A DNA stretch of 64,000 bases from Sphingomonas sp. G-3-2-10 (lineage in GTDB: Bacteria > Pseudomonadota > Alphaproteobacteria > Sphingomonadales > Sphingomonadaceae): contig NZ_JABBFY010000003.1 of NCBI RefSeq assembly GCF_012927115.1, positions 1 to 64,000 on the forward strand, given 5' to 3'. Every line of letters begins with the position of its first letter. The first letter of the stretch is position 1. Both the position numbers and the translations under genes were made by a program. Shown piece after piece: positions 1 to 8,689 of the stretch. The notes under the pieces were generated by a model. The model searched no databases, was not told the origin of the DNA, and was given only the letters and a program-made list of their open reading frames with translations.

Positions 1-1
1 C

Positions 2-78
<77 letters not shown>

Positions 79-97
79 ACACCACAATCGCAACAAA

Positions 98-125
98 CCC
101 CCCATAACCGACGCGGGGATTTTTA
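98..125 (+). terminator. possible terminator after the tRNA
   Basis: A short stem, CCCC with GGGG at 115-118, is followed by a run of T at 120-124. The stem is only about four pairs, so this is weak. Its place 20 bases after the tRNA CCA end is right for tRNA transcription termination. Confidence 0.35.
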
Positions 126-152
126 TGTGCGCTGCATAGCGCCAATCTTACG

Positions 153-189
153 AAAAGGGCCGCGGATCTCGATGATCCGCGGCCCTTTT
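153..189. terminator. bidirectional intrinsic terminator
   Basis: A perfect 16-bp stem, with GGGCCGCGGATC at 157-168 pairing with 174-185 and flanking AAAA/TTTT, closes a 5-base loop. Because the arms are bordered by A on one side and T on the other, it works on both strands. It lies just past the stop of the acyl-CoA synthetase gene (minus strand) and after the tRNA (plus strand). Confidence 0.88.
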
Positions 190-209
190 GCATTCTGGCT
201 GTTTGCCGC

Positions 210-1997
210 TCAGTACAGCGCGTCGAGCCGCTCGCCATAGACCTGCTTGAGCACATGGCGGCGGATCTTCAGGCTCGGCGTCAGCTGCTCGTTCTCGATC
301 GTGAACGGGCCGTCGGCGATGATGAACTTGCGGATGCGCTCGATCACCGAGAGGTCCTTGTTCACTCGCTCGACCGCCGCGCCCAGCGCAGCCTTGTAAT
401 CCGGATTGTGCGCCAGCGACTTGAAGTCGCACTTCTCGGCGTTCTTCGCGCACCATTCCTGGGTCCATTCGGGATCGGGCACGATCACCGCGGTCATGTA
501 CGGCCGCTTGTCGCCCGCGATCATGGCCTGGACGATCTCGCTCTGGAGAGTCAGCATGCCCTCCACCTTTTGCGGCGCGACATTGTCGCCCTTGTCATTG
601 ACGATGATGTCCTTCTTGCGATCGGTGATCTTGATCCGGCCGCGTTCGTCGATGATGCCGATGTCGCCGGTGTGGAGCCAGCCGTCTTTCAGGACACGTG
701 CCGTCTCCTCGTCGTTGCGCCAATAGCCGTGCATCACCAATTCGCCGCGCACGAGGATCTCGCCATCGGGAGCGATCTTCACTTCGACACCCTCCAGCGG
801 CGGGCCGACCGTGTCCATCTTGAGACCCGCGCGGGGGCGGTTGCACGAGATCACCGGGGCGCTCTCGGTCTGGCCATAGCCTTGCAGGAAGGTCAGCCCG
901 AGCGACTGGAAGAAGATGCCGACTTCAGGATTGAGCGGTGCGCCGCCCGAGACCATCGCCTTGATTCGCCCGCCGAACTTCTTCGCCAGCTTGGGTTTGA
1001 TCGTGGCGTTGAGGACCAGGCTCATCGTGCCGTCGCCCAGCGCATAGCTGCCCGTGGCGCGGCGGCCGCCGATCGCCATCGCGCGATCGAGCAGGAAGTT
1101 GGCGAGCTTGCCCTGCTTTTCCACCTGTTTGACGATGCGGGTGCGCAGCACTTCGAAGAGGCGCGGCACCACGACCATCAGCGTCGGGCGGACTTCCTCG
1201 ATGTTCGAGGCGAGCTTCTCGAGCCCTTCGGAATAATAGATTTGCGCGCCCAGCCCGATCGGGAAGAACTGGCCGCCGGTATGCTCATAGGCATGGCTGA
1301 GCGGCAGGAAGCTGAGGAACACTTCGTCGTCCCAGCCGAAATCCTCCGAGATGACGGCGCAGCAACCCTCGACATTGTGGAGGATCGCGCCGTGATGCTG
1401 CATCACCCCGCGCGGCGCGCCGCCGGTGCCGCTGGTGTAGATGATGCAGGCCGTGTCCTCGCGCTTGAAGGTCACGTTCTTCGCGAATTCCTGCGGGTCG
1501 ACGGCATTCTCGGCGATCAGCGCGCGGAAATCGTGGAAGTCCATGCTGCCGGGCTGGCCGGCGCGAACATCGTCGATCCCGATCACGATCCGCGCCGAGG
1601 AGGCGCGCAGCGCCGCCGGGAGCAGCACCTTGGCCAGTTTGGTCGTCGAGACGATGATCGCGCAGGCGCCCGAATTCTCGATGATGTGCTGGTGATCGCG
1701 CTCGGTATTGGTCGTGTAGGTCGGCACGGTGATGCAGCCCGCGGCCATGATCGCGAGATCGCTGATGCAGAATTCGGGGCGGTTCTCGCTGACCAGCATC
1801 ACCCGGTCGCCGCGCTTCAGGCCCATTTTCTGCAAGGCGGTGGCGAGGCTCGCCACTTGCCGCGCGGCCTCGGCCCAGCTGGTCGGCTGCCACTCGCCGC
1901 CGCTCTTGGTCCACAGGAAGGGGGCATCGCCCTTTTCCGCGGCGCGGGTGAAGAACATCGAAACGAGATTGTCGAACCGTTCGAGCTTGCGGCTCAT
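210..1997 (-). CDS. long-chain fatty acid-CoA ligase (AMP-forming)
   Basis: Protein of 595 residues of the ANL (acyl-CoA synthetase) superfamily. It activates fatty acids to acyl-AMP and then acyl-CoA. The P-loop-like AMP motif YTSGTGGAPRG is at residues 187-197. The signatures YGQTESAP, GWLHTGDIG and DRKKDIIV follow in the expected order, the last marking the hinge to the mobile C-terminal domain. The length suits the FadD15-like long-chain group and there is no signal peptide, so it should be cytosolic. I chose the ATG at 1997 because AGGAAGAGG precedes it by about 7 bases; an in-frame ATG 36 bases further upstream lacks this. It is divergent from the gamma-glutamyltransferase gene and ends at a bidirectional terminator, so it is probably monocistronic. 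Chain-length specificity cannot be read from sequence. Confidence 0.93.
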   Translation of the reverse strand: MSRKLERFDNLVSMFFTRAAEKGDAPFLWTKSGGEWQPTSWAEAARQVASLATALQKMGLKRGDRVMLVSENRPEFCISDLAIMAAGCITVPTYTTNTERDHQHIIENSGACAIIVSTTKLAKVLLPAALRASSARIVIGIDDVRAGQPGSMDFHDFRALIAENAVDPQEFAKNVTFKREDTACIIYTSGTGGAPRGVMQHHGAILHNVEGCCAVISEDFGWDDEVFLSFLPLSHAYEHTGGQFFPIGLGAQIYYSEGLEKLASNIEEVRPTLMVVVPRLFEVLRTRIVKQVEKQGKLANFLLDRAMAIGGRRATGSYALGDGTMSLVLNATIKPKLAKKFGGRIKAMVSGGAPLNPEVGIFFQSLGLTFLQGYGQTESAPVISCNRPRAGLKMDTVGPPLEGVEVKIAPDGEILVRGELVMHGYWRNDEETARVLKDGWLHTGDIGIIDERGRIKITDRKKDIIVNDKGDNVAPQKVEGMLTLQSEIVQAMIAGDKRPYMTAVIVPDPEWTQEWCAKNAEKCDFKSLAHNPDYKAALGAAVERVNKDLSVIERIRKFIIADGPFTIENEQLTPSLKIRRHVLKQVYGERLDALY

Positions 1998-2161
1998 GCT
2001 ATTCCTCTTCCTTCCCCTTCGCTCTGTCGGCATCGGGGTTCCGTTACGTGATCCTAGGGTTGCCTTTGCGGGGCCGCAATGCCCGGCGGGCGTGGACGGT
2101 GAGGGACAGCTTGGCTATCGCGGACGCACGGCCATGCCCTGTTGCGTATTTGGGAGCTTGT

Positions 2162-3892
2162 ATGAAGGTGATGCGACACGTCCTGGCCGGGTTTGCGGCC
2201 CTGTCGCTGGCGTCCTGCGCGACGGTGCAGGACCGCGCGGCGCCGGCTGCGGCTGCGACCGAGGCGCGCAAGGATGCGCAATTCTTCGTGGTTTCGGCCA
2301 ATCCGCTGGCGACCGAGGCGGGGCTTGCCGTGCTGCGCCGGGGCGGGAGCGCGGTGGACGCGTCGATCGCGGTGCAGGCGATGCTGTCGCTGGTCGAGCC
2401 GCAAAGCTCGGGCGTGGGCGGCGGCGCCTTCATGACCTATTTCGATGCGCGCAGCGGCAAGGTGGTCATCTATGACGGCCGCGAGACCGCGCCGGCGGGG
2501 GCGAGCGAGGGCATGTTCCTTGGCGCCGACGGCAAGGCGCTGCCGTTCGGGCAGGCGGTACTGAGCGGCCGCGCTACCGGCGTCCCGGGCGCGGTGCGGA
2601 TGCTGGGCGTGGCGCATGACGCGCATGGCAAGCTGAAATGGAACAGCCTGTTCGGCGATGTCGAGCGCACCGCGCGCGAGGGCTTTATCGTCAGCCCGCG
2701 GCTTGCCCGGATGATCGGCGCGAACTTCCCGGAAAATGGCGCGCCCGATGTTCGCGCCTATTTCACCAAGGCCGACGGCACGCTGATGAAGGCGGGCGAC
2801 CGGCTGTCCAACCCGGCCTATGCCGCGTTCGTGAAGCGGCTCGCCAATGAAGGCGTGAGCGCGCTCTACAAGGGGCCGACTGCCGAGCGGATCGTGGCGC
2901 GTACCCGGGCCGCGCCGCTGGGCGGATCGATGACGCTGGCCGATCTGGCCGCCTATCGGCCCGTGAAACGCGAGGCGCTGTGCGGGCCGTACCGCGTCTA
3001 TCTGGTGTGCGTGCCGCCGCCCCCGTCGAGCGGGGTAGGCCTGCTCCAGCTGATGGCGATCCTCGAGCGCACCGACATCGCGTCGCGCGGGCCGAACGAC
3101 CCCCAGGCATGGTTCCTCTTCGCGGAGGCGAGCCGGATCATGTATGCCGACCGCGACCGCTATGTCGGCGATCCGGCGTTCGTGACCGTGCCGGTCGCGG
3201 GGATGCTCGATCCGGCCTATGTGGCCGAGCGCACGAAGCTGATCGGCGAGACCGCCGGCCCGGCGCCGGTGGCGGGCAGCCCCGCCGGTGCGATGGTGGC
3301 CGCGAACGACACGACGCGCGAGCCCGCGGGAACGTCGCACTTCATCGTCGGCGACGCGCAGGGCAATGTCGTGTCGATGACGACCACGGTGGAATCGATC
3401 TTCGGATCGGGCCGGATGGTCGACGGATTTTTCCTGAACAACCAGATGACCGATTTCGCGATGCAGCCGCGCGACGCCGAAGGGCGGCTTGCGGCCAATG
3501 CCGTCGCGCCGGGCAAGCGACCGCGTTCGTCGATGACGCCTTTGGTGCTGATCGGCGCCGACGGGCGCTTTGCGGGGGCGCTGGGGTCGGCGGGCGGCAA
3601 TGCGATCCTGCCCTATGTCGCCAAGTCGCTGGTCGGCGCGATCGACTGGAATTTGCCGATGCAGGACGCACTCGCGCTGCCCAACCTGGTCGCGCGCGGG
3701 AATGGCTTCAATGGTGAGGTGACCAAGTTCCCGCCCGCGATCCTCGAAGCGCTGCAGGCGCGAGGCATTCGGCTGCTGCCGGGGCAGGGCGAGGATTCGG
3801 GGCTGCACGGCATGATCTGGCGGAACGGGCGTTTCGACGGCGGCTATGATCCGCGGCGCGAGGGCAGGGCGATTGCCGAGACGGTGCGCTAA
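2162..3892 (+). CDS. ggt: gamma-glutamyltransferase
   Basis: Precursor of 576 residues of the Ntn-hydrolase gamma-glutamyltransferase family, which cleaves or transfers the gamma-glutamyl group of glutathione and related peptides. The N-terminus is a lipoprotein signal with lipobox LASC (Cys19), predicting a membrane-anchored periplasmic enzyme. The predicted self-cleavage nucleophile is Thr391 in GTSHF, where the precursor splits into large and small subunits. PPPPSSGVG, SSMTPLVL and GSAGGNA are further family signatures. The ATG at 2162 starts the signal peptide; an open frame continues upstream but encodes nothing signal-like. It is single, convergent with pyrD, with a sphingomonad-type repeat between them. 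Confidence 0.95.
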   Translation: MKVMRHVLAGFAALSLASCATVQDRAAPAAAATEARKDAQFFVVSANPLATEAGLAVLRRGGSAVDASIAVQAMLSLVEPQSSGVGGGAFMTYFDARSGKVVIYDGRETAPAGASEGMFLGADGKALPFGQAVLSGRATGVPGAVRMLGVAHDAHGKLKWNSLFGDVERTAREGFIVSPRLARMIGANFPENGAPDVRAYFTKADGTLMKAGDRLSNPAYAAFVKRLANEGVSALYKGPTAERIVARTRAAPLGGSMTLADLAAYRPVKREALCGPYRVYLVCVPPPPSSGVGLLQLMAILERTDIASRGPNDPQAWFLFAEASRIMYADRDRYVGDPAFVTVPVAGMLDPAYVAERTKLIGETAGPAPVAGSPAGAMVAANDTTREPAGTSHFIVGDAQGNVVSMTTTVESIFGSGRMVDGFFLNNQMTDFAMQPRDAEGRLAANAVAPGKRPRSSMTPLVLIGADGRFAGALGSAGGNAILPYVAKSLVGAIDWNLPMQDALALPNLVARGNGFNGEVTKFPPAILEALQARGIRLLPGQGEDSGLHGMIWRNGRFDGGYDPRREGRAIAETVR

Positions 3893-3911
3893 GGGACTGC
3901 GCCATCCTTTT

Positions 3912-4006
3912 TTCCGTTCGTGCTGAGCGTGTCGAAGCACAGCTCTCCTCCTGCCCGTCCAAGAGAGAAGGAGGACTGCCCCTCGACAAGCTCAGGGCGA
4001 ACGGAA
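3912..4006. repeat. sphingomonad-type inverted intergenic repeat
   Basis: Two outward arms form an imperfect inverted repeat: CCGTTCGTGCTGAGCGTGTC and onward at 3914-3940, and CCTCGACAAGCTCAGGGCGA and onward at 3981-4003. I recognise this GTGCTGAGC/GTCGAAGCAC pattern as a dispersed palindromic repeat of sphingomonad genomes. It sits between the convergent ends of ggt and pyrD and could form a stem that stops transcription from both sides, although no T-run follows. Confidence 0.7.
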
Positions 4007-4012
4007 TCGAGG

Positions 4013-5005
4013 TTAACCTAGTGCCGCCACAATCTCCCGCACCAGCCTTGGTCCCTTGAACACCAGCGCGCTATAGACCTGCACCAGCGTGGCGCCGGCA
4101 TCGATGCGGCGCTTTGCTTCGTCGCCGCTGTCGATGCCGCCCGCGGAAATAAGCGGGAGCGCGTCGCCGGCGATCTCGCGCGCTTCGATCAGTTTGGCGC
4201 GCGACAATTCGCGCAGCGGGGCGCCCGATAGACCGCCCGCTTCCCCGGCAAAGCGCGAAGCGAGCGGGGGGCGGGAGATGGTGGTGTTGCTGACGATCAG
4301 CGCATCGACATGATTGTCGATCGCGGCTGCAATCGCGCCTTCCAGACCCGCGCGGTCGAGATCGGGCGCGACCTTCAGGAACAGCGGGCGGCGGGTGCCG
4401 TCGGCCAAGTGGCGCGCAACGTCCGATGCCGCGAGCAACTCGTCCAGCGCGGGACGCGACTGGAGATCGCGCAGGCCCGGCGTGTTGGGCGAGCTGACGT
4501 TGATCGTGACGTAATCGGCCCGCGGCGCGGCCTTGCCGACGCCGAGCGCATAATCGGCGACGCGATCGTCGCTATCCTTGTTCGCGCCGACATTGATGCC
4601 GAGGATGCCGTGCCGCGTGCCCAGCTTCGCGATACGCGCCAGCGCTGCGTCGATCCCTTTATTGTTGAAGCCCATGCGGTTGATCACCGCTTCGTCCTCG
4701 GTCAACCGGAACAGGCGCGGCCTGAGGTTGCCGGGCTGGGGACGGGGAGTCAGCGTGCCGACTTCGACCGATCCGAAGCCGAGTCCGAACAGGCCGGCGA
4801 TCGCCTCCGCGTCCTTGTCCATGCCTGCCGCGAGGCCCACCCGATTGGGGAAAACCAGCCCCGCGAGGGTAACAGACGCGGATCGCACCATATTGGAATG
4901 AAAATTTATTCCCAGCGCACCGGCGACGCGCAGCGCCTTTATGCTAGTGCGATGAGCGCGTTCTGGGTCGAGCGCGAAGAGGATCTGGTGCGGTTTCAGC
5001 GGCAT
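4013..5005 (-). CDS. pyrD: dihydroorotate dehydrogenase (quinone), class 2
   Basis: Protein of 330 residues that oxidises dihydroorotate to orotate in pyrimidine synthesis, passing electrons to membrane quinone. It has the N-terminal helical segment of class 2 enzymes (residues 1-40) followed by a TIM barrel. NVSSPNTPGLRDLQ at 169-182 holds the catalytic Ser typical of class 2, where class 1 has Cys. GLAAGMDKD, NRMGFNN and IVSNTT are FMN- and substrate-binding signatures. I use the ATG at 5005, preceded by GAAGGGCGAGG, rather than an in-frame ATG 315 bases upstream. The extension would add 105 residues of low-complexity sequence with no counterpart in the family. It is monocistronic and convergent with ggt. 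Confidence 0.95.
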   Translation of the reverse strand: MPLKPHQILFALDPERAHRTSIKALRVAGALGINFHSNMVRSASVTLAGLVFPNRVGLAAGMDKDAEAIAGLFGLGFGSVEVGTLTPRPQPGNLRPRLFRLTEDEAVINRMGFNNKGIDAALARIAKLGTRHGILGINVGANKDSDDRVADYALGVGKAAPRADYVTINVSSPNTPGLRDLQSRPALDELLAASDVARHLADGTRRPLFLKVAPDLDRAGLEGAIAAAIDNHVDALIVSNTTISRPPLASRFAGEAGGLSGAPLRELSRAKLIEAREIAGDALPLISAGGIDSGDEAKRRIDAGATLVQVYSALVFKGPRLVREIVAALG

Positions 5006-5065
5006 CGCCTCGCCCTTCGCACTGCGTGCTTCGCCCGTCAAAGCCCCATTTCCGCGAGGTTTCTG

Positions 5066-5142
5066 ATGGAATGTCGAATTCGTCCAAGACGAGCCTCCGG
5101 GGAAACGCGTAGGACATGAATGCGACCCGAGGGTCCCGCTGA
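5066..5142 (+). other. two tiny overlapping reading frames (17 and 8 codons)
   Basis: ATG at 5066, preceded by GAGG at 7-base spacing, opens a 17-residue frame MECRIRPRRASGETRRT ending TGA at 5117-5119. ATG at 5116 overlaps that stop (ATGA) and opens MNATRGSR, ending at 5142. Twenty-two bases later comes a strong intrinsic terminator. The first peptide is Arg-rich (6 of 17). This could be a leader-peptide attenuator for the AraC-type gene downstream, the 3' part of a small RNA, or chance. I do not recognise it. Confidence 0.3.
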
Positions 5143-5163
5143 ACGGGGGGATCCTTTCTTCTA

Positions 5164-5199
5164 AGGCCCGGCCGGCTTGCTGGCCGGGCCTCTTTTCTT
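5164..5199 (+). terminator. intrinsic terminator
   Basis: AGGCCCGGCC at 5164-5173 pairs perfectly with GGCCGGGCCT at 5182-5191 around an 8-base loop, followed by CTTTTCTT. Only the plus strand has the T-tail. No annotated plus-strand gene lies upstream of it before the tRNA/ggt region, so it must end a short transcript starting in 5006-5160 or attenuate the AraC-type gene at 5298. Confidence 0.8.
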
Positions 5200-5297
5200 C
5201 GGGGCGGCCCTCAGTCATACCCAAATTGAGCAGGCTGGCACCTGCGTGTGGGGGTTCATATGCGGGGCGCAGCGCGACCGGCCGAACAGATCGCGCC

Positions 5298-6149
5298 ATG
5301 AGCGCGGCGGGGCCGGACATCGAATTCTATCAGCCGACAGGGGCGCTGATGCCCTTCGTCGAATCCTTCTATCTGTTCCGCTACGACGCGGCGTCGATCG
5401 ACGGTGTCGAGCGCGTCGACATGGGGCAGATCCGCTTCATGCTGAAGGGCGAAGGCGTACTGACCTTTCCCGATGGCCATTCGGAGCCGTCGCTGCCGGT
5501 GATGGTCAATGGCGCGGGCACGGGCGCGGCCTCCTATCATGTCGACGGACCGTTCCACTGTTTCGGCGTGTCGTTGCGCGCGATCGGATGGAAGGCGCTG
5601 ATCGGGCTGCCCGCGCATGAAGTGGCGGATTCGATCCTGAACGGTGCTGACGTGTTCGGGCCGGAGGCGCTGGCGATCCTGGAGACGCTGCGCGGCCTGA
5701 CGCGGCTGGACGAGATGATCGCCGCGGTCGAACCGTTCCTGCTCGCGCGCCGCCGCAAGGTGCCGCCGGCGCATCTCGCGCTGGCCCGTGCCGTGCGCGA
5801 ATGGGCGGCCTCGGGCGAGCCGGGGATCGATGCGCTGTACCGGCTGGTGCCGATGGGGCCGCGCCAGGCGACCCGGCTGTGCAACGAATATTTCGGCGGA
5901 CCGCCCAAGCATCTGGAGCGCAAGTTCCGCGCGATCCGTGCCGCGATGCAGATCTATCAGGGCGTCGATCCGCGCGAGGCGGCCGAGCCGTTCGCCGACC
6001 AGCCGCACATGATCAAGGAGATCAAGCATTTCACCGGCCACACCCCGACCACGCTGAAGGCGGGGATCGATCCGGTGCTGGCGGTGACGCTGGACAATGA
6101 GACGTTTCATTTCCTGCCGGATGTGATCCCGGAATCGGTTGACGGATAG
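5298..6149 (+). CDS. AraC-family transcriptional regulator
   Basis: Protein of 283 residues. Residues 1-140 form a cupin-like N-terminal sensor of the kind found in uncharacterised AraC regulators (EFYQPTGALMPFVESFYLF onward). The C-terminal half carries the two helix-turn-helix AraC domain, visible as IDALYRLVPMGPRQATRLCNEYFG and then LERKFRAIRAAMQIYQG with the closing FTGHTPTTLKAG. The inducer is unknown. I took the ATG at 5298; an in-frame ATG 72 bases upstream adds only non-conserved sequence. It stands alone between a terminator and the suf regulator, whose operator begins 21 bases after its stop. Confidence 0.85.
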   Translation: MSAAGPDIEFYQPTGALMPFVESFYLFRYDAASIDGVERVDMGQIRFMLKGEGVLTFPDGHSEPSLPVMVNGAGTGAASYHVDGPFHCFGVSLRAIGWKALIGLPAHEVADSILNGADVFGPEALAILETLRGLTRLDEMIAAVEPFLLARRRKVPPAHLALARAVREWAASGEPGIDALYRLVPMGPRQATRLCNEYFGGPPKHLERKFRAIRAAMQIYQGVDPREAAEPFADQPHMIKEIKHFTGHTPTTLKAGIDPVLAVTLDNETFHFLPDVIPESVDG

Positions 6150-6170
6150 GGCGAGAGCGACCACATGGCC

Positions 6171-6193
6171 AATCGGAACGATTTGTTCCGATT
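6171..6193. promoter_or_regulatory. perfect inverted repeat, probable operator of the suf operon
   Basis: Arms AATCGGAAC (6171-6179) and GTTCCGATT (6185-6193) are exact reverse complements across the 5-base spacer GATTT. It lies 57 bases before the ATG of the Rrf2-type regulator that heads the suf operon, a natural place for autoregulation. It is palindromic and AT-centred, as Rrf2-family operators usually are. The assignment to this regulator is inference. Confidence 0.6.
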
Positions 6194-6249
6194 TGAGAAT
6201 TGTTCGCAACAAGCCGTAGCGCTGTTGCGCGGAGGCCAACGGAACCCGC

Positions 6250-6669
6250 ATGCGTTTGTCTGCCCAGACCGACTATGCCGTCGTGATGCTATCCGCCGCC
6301 GCACGCCATTGCGGCGTCAGCGGGCGGCTGAATGCGACGCTGCTGGCCGACGAGACCGGGCTGCCGCTGCCGACGGTGCAGAAGCTGGTCAGCCATTTGT
6401 CGCGCGCGGGCCTGATCGAAAGCACGCGCGGCACCGGCGGCGGCTTCCGCCTTGCCCGGCCGCCCGCCGCGATCAGCCTGGCCGATATCGTCGAAGCGAT
6501 CGAAGGCCCGATCGCGCTCACCTCATGCTCGGATGGCGGCAAGCAGGATTGCTGTATCGAGCAGAGCTGCCGCGTGAAGCCGCACTGGACCAACGTCAAC
6601 GGCGCCGTTCGCGGCGCGCTTGCGGGCGTGACGCTCGCTTCCCTCTCTACGCAGCCGGAAATCGCCTGA
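6250..6669 (+). CDS. Rrf2-family Fe-S cluster-responsive regulator of the suf operon
   Basis: Protein of 139 residues with an N-terminal winged HTH (residues 3-70; [47 protein letters not shown]). The cysteines at 93, 101, 102 and 107 and His112 resemble the 2Fe-2S ligand pattern of IscR (three Cys plus a His). It is expected to sense Fe-S status and control the operon that follows. Its stop TGA (6667-6669) shares one base with the ATG of sufB, so the two are translationally coupled. A perfect inverted repeat upstream at 6171-6193 is a likely autoregulatory site. GGAGG at 6231-6235 may serve as ribosome binding site, at rather long spacing. Confidence 0.9.
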   Translation: MRLSAQTDYAVVMLSAAARHCGVSGRLNATLLADETGLPLPTVQKLVSHLSRAGLIESTRGTGGGFRLARPPAAISLADIVEAIEGPIALTSCSDGGKQDCCIEQSCRVKPHWTNVNGAVRGALAGVTLASLSTQPEIA

Positions 6670-8132
6670 TGGCCACCAAGAACGCCGAGGCGCTCGCCGC
6701 CGCGAACAAGAAATACGAATGGGGCTTCAGCTCGGACATCGAGCAGGAGTTCGCGCCCAAGGGCCTGTCCGAAGACACCGTCCGCTTCATCTCGGCCAAG
6801 AAGAACGAGCCGGAATGGATGCTGGAATGGCGCCTGAAGGCGTATCGCCTGTGGCTGACGATGACGCCGCCGGACTGGGCGAAGCTCAACGTGCCGCCGA
6901 TCGATTACCAGGACGCCTATTACTACGCCGAGCCCAAGGCCAAGCCGAAGCTGGGCTCGCTCGACGAAGTCGATCCCGAGATCCTTCGGGTGTACGAAAA
7001 GCTGGGCATTCCGATCGAGGAGCAGAAGGTGCTCGCCGGCGTCGAGGGCAGCCGCAAGATCGCGGTGGACGCGGTGTTCGACAGCGTGAGCGTCGCCACC
7101 ACGTTCCGCGCCGAGCTTGAAGCCGCGGGCGTCATCTTCCGCTCGATCAGCGAGGCGATCCGCGAATATCCCGATCTGGTGAAGAAGTGGCTCGGCAAGG
7201 TCGTGCCGCAGCATGACAATTACTTCGCGGCGCTCAACTGCGCGGTCTTCAGCGACGGGACCTTCGTCTATATCCCGGAGGGCGTGCGCTGCCCGATGGA
7301 GCTGAGCACCTATTTCCGCATCAATGCCGAGAATACCGGCCAGTTCGAACGGACGCTGATCGTCGCCGACAAGGGCGCCTATGTCTCGTACCTCGAAGGC
7401 TGCACCGCGCCGATGCGCGACGAGAACCAGCTGCATGCCGCGGTGGTCGAGCTGGTCGCGCTGGACGATGCCGAGATCAAATATTCGACCGTCCAGAACT
7501 GGTATCCCGGCGACGAGGACGGCAAGGGCGGCATCTACAACTTCGTCACCAAGCGCGCGCTGTGTCAGGGGAAGAACAGCAAGGTTTCGTGGACGCAGGT
7601 CGAGACCGGCTCCGCGATTACCTGGAAATACCCCAGCTGCGTGCTGGCGGGCGAGAATAGCGTCGGCGAATTCTATTCGGTGGCGGTGACCAACAATCGC
7701 CAGCAGGCCGATACCGGCACCAAGATGATCCATCTGGGCAAGAACAGCCGCTCGACCATCGTGTCGAAGGGGATCAGCGCGGGCCGCAGCGACAACACCT
7801 ATCGCGGCCTTGTCCGCGTCGGGCCGACCGCGGAGAATGTCCGCAACTTCACCCAGTGCGACAGCCTGTTGCTTGGCGACCAGTGCGGCGCGCATACCGT
7901 GCCCTATATCGAAGTGCGCAATCCTTCGGCCCAGATCGAGCATGAGGCGACCACCTCGAAGATCAGCGAGGACCAGCTATTCTACGCGATGCAGCGCGGG
8001 CTGGATCAGGAAGCCGCCGTGGCGCTGATCGTCAACGGCTTCGCCAAGGAAGTGCTGCAGCAGCTCCCGATGGAATTCGCGGTGGAAGCGCAGAAGCTGC
8101 TGGGGATCTCGCTCGAGGGGAGCGTGGGGTGA
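6669..8132 (+). CDS. sufB: Fe-S cluster scaffold subunit SufB
   Basis: Protein of 487 residues. SufB is the scaffold subunit of the SufBC2D complex on which Fe-S clusters are built in the cytosol. The sequence is highly typical: N-terminal [11 protein letters not shown], the central beta-helix core with [25 protein letters not shown], and the C-terminal [15 protein letters not shown] and [43 protein letters not shown] carries the conserved Cys used for cluster assembly and the SufD interface. The start ATG overlaps the regulator stop by one base, and the stop overlaps the next start (GTGA). Length is normal. Confidence 0.98.
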   Translation: MATKNAEALAAANKKYEWGFSSDIEQEFAPKGLSEDTVRFISAKKNEPEWMLEWRLKAYRLWLTMTPPDWAKLNVPPIDYQDAYYYAEPKAKPKLGSLDEVDPEILRVYEKLGIPIEEQKVLAGVEGSRKIAVDAVFDSVSVATTFRAELEAAGVIFRSISEAIREYPDLVKKWLGKVVPQHDNYFAALNCAVFSDGTFVYIPEGVRCPMELSTYFRINAENTGQFERTLIVADKGAYVSYLEGCTAPMRDENQLHAAVVELVALDDAEIKYSTVQNWYPGDEDGKGGIYNFVTKRALCQGKNSKVSWTQVETGSAITWKYPSCVLAGENSVGEFYSVAVTNNRQQADTGTKMIHLGKNSRSTIVSKGISAGRSDNTYRGLVRVGPTAENVRNFTQCDSLLLGDQCGAHTVPYIEVRNPSAQIEHEATTSKISEDQLFYAMQRGLDQEAAVALIVNGFAKEVLQQLPMEFAVEAQKLLGISLEGSVG

Positions 8133-8656
8133 GGGCGCTGGCTCTGGCCGTTTCCCTTCTCCTGCCCGGCGCTGCCTGGGCGCAGGATGCCGGTGGCGTG
8201 GAGGACGAACCGGTCGAGGAAATCGTCGTGCGCGCCACCTTCGGCCACACGACGATGCTGTTCGACAAGACCGCTGACGGGAAGCTGCGCAACTGCCGGA
8301 TCATGGTCTCCAGCGGCAGCCAGAAGCGCGACACCGATGCCTGCAAGGCGACGCCGGTCTGCTACGAAAAGACGCGCGACGAAGTGAGCGATTGCGTCGA
8401 GCTGACCGCGCTGGAACAGGCCGCGATCGTCATCCCCGCGCCGGCGCCGGACGCCAGGGCCGAAGGCGGGCTGCAGACCTTCACCATGCCGACGCTGGTG
8501 AAGCCGGTGGCGCCGGTTTCTCCCACCGCGATCGGCCCGGTTACCGGCGGCGAGGCCAGCCGTGAGACCGAACGGCAGCGGGTGAAGCTGCCCGAATTGC
8601 CGAAGGCGCCGACCGACGGCCCCGTCATCAGGCTGAGCAACGGCCAGGATCAATGA
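8129..8656 (+). CDS. predicted secreted protein of unknown function within the suf operon
   Basis: Protein of 175 residues starting at GTG 8129, whose GTGA overlaps the sufB stop. Residues 1-19 are a clear Sec signal peptide ([19 protein letters not shown]) with an AWA-Q cleavage site. The mature part has four Cys (near residues 56, 72, 78 and 89) in the first half, spaced for two disulfides. A Pro/Ala-rich, probably disordered tail follows ([12 protein letters not shown] onward). I recognise no domain. A periplasmic product inside an otherwise cytosolic Fe-S assembly operon is odd. Coupling to sufB by overlap argues that it is real and co-expressed. It might be a passenger gene, or an envelope protein needed under the same iron or redox stress. 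Confidence 0.8.
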   Translation: MRALALAVSLLLPGAAWAQDAGGVEDEPVEEIVVRATFGHTTMLFDKTADGKLRNCRIMVSSGSQKRDTDACKATPVCYEKTRDEVSDCVELTALEQAAIVIPAPAPDARAEGGLQTFTMPTLVKPVAPVSPTAIGPVTGGEASRETERQRVKLPELPKAPTDGPVIRLSNGQDQ

Positions 8657-8689
8657 ACCGCCCCCGCGCGGCAAACACAGTTGGATTGA

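Noticed and set aside
2054..3940. Long open frame antisense to gamma-glutamyltransferase
   Set aside because: High GC keeps antisense frames open. The sequence is Arg/His-rich without any domain, while the plus strand encodes a full enzyme with its catalytic Thr.
5006..5320. N-terminal extension of PyrD to an upstream ATG
   Set aside because: The extra 105 residues have no relation to the family, and the ATG at 5005 has a good ribosome site.
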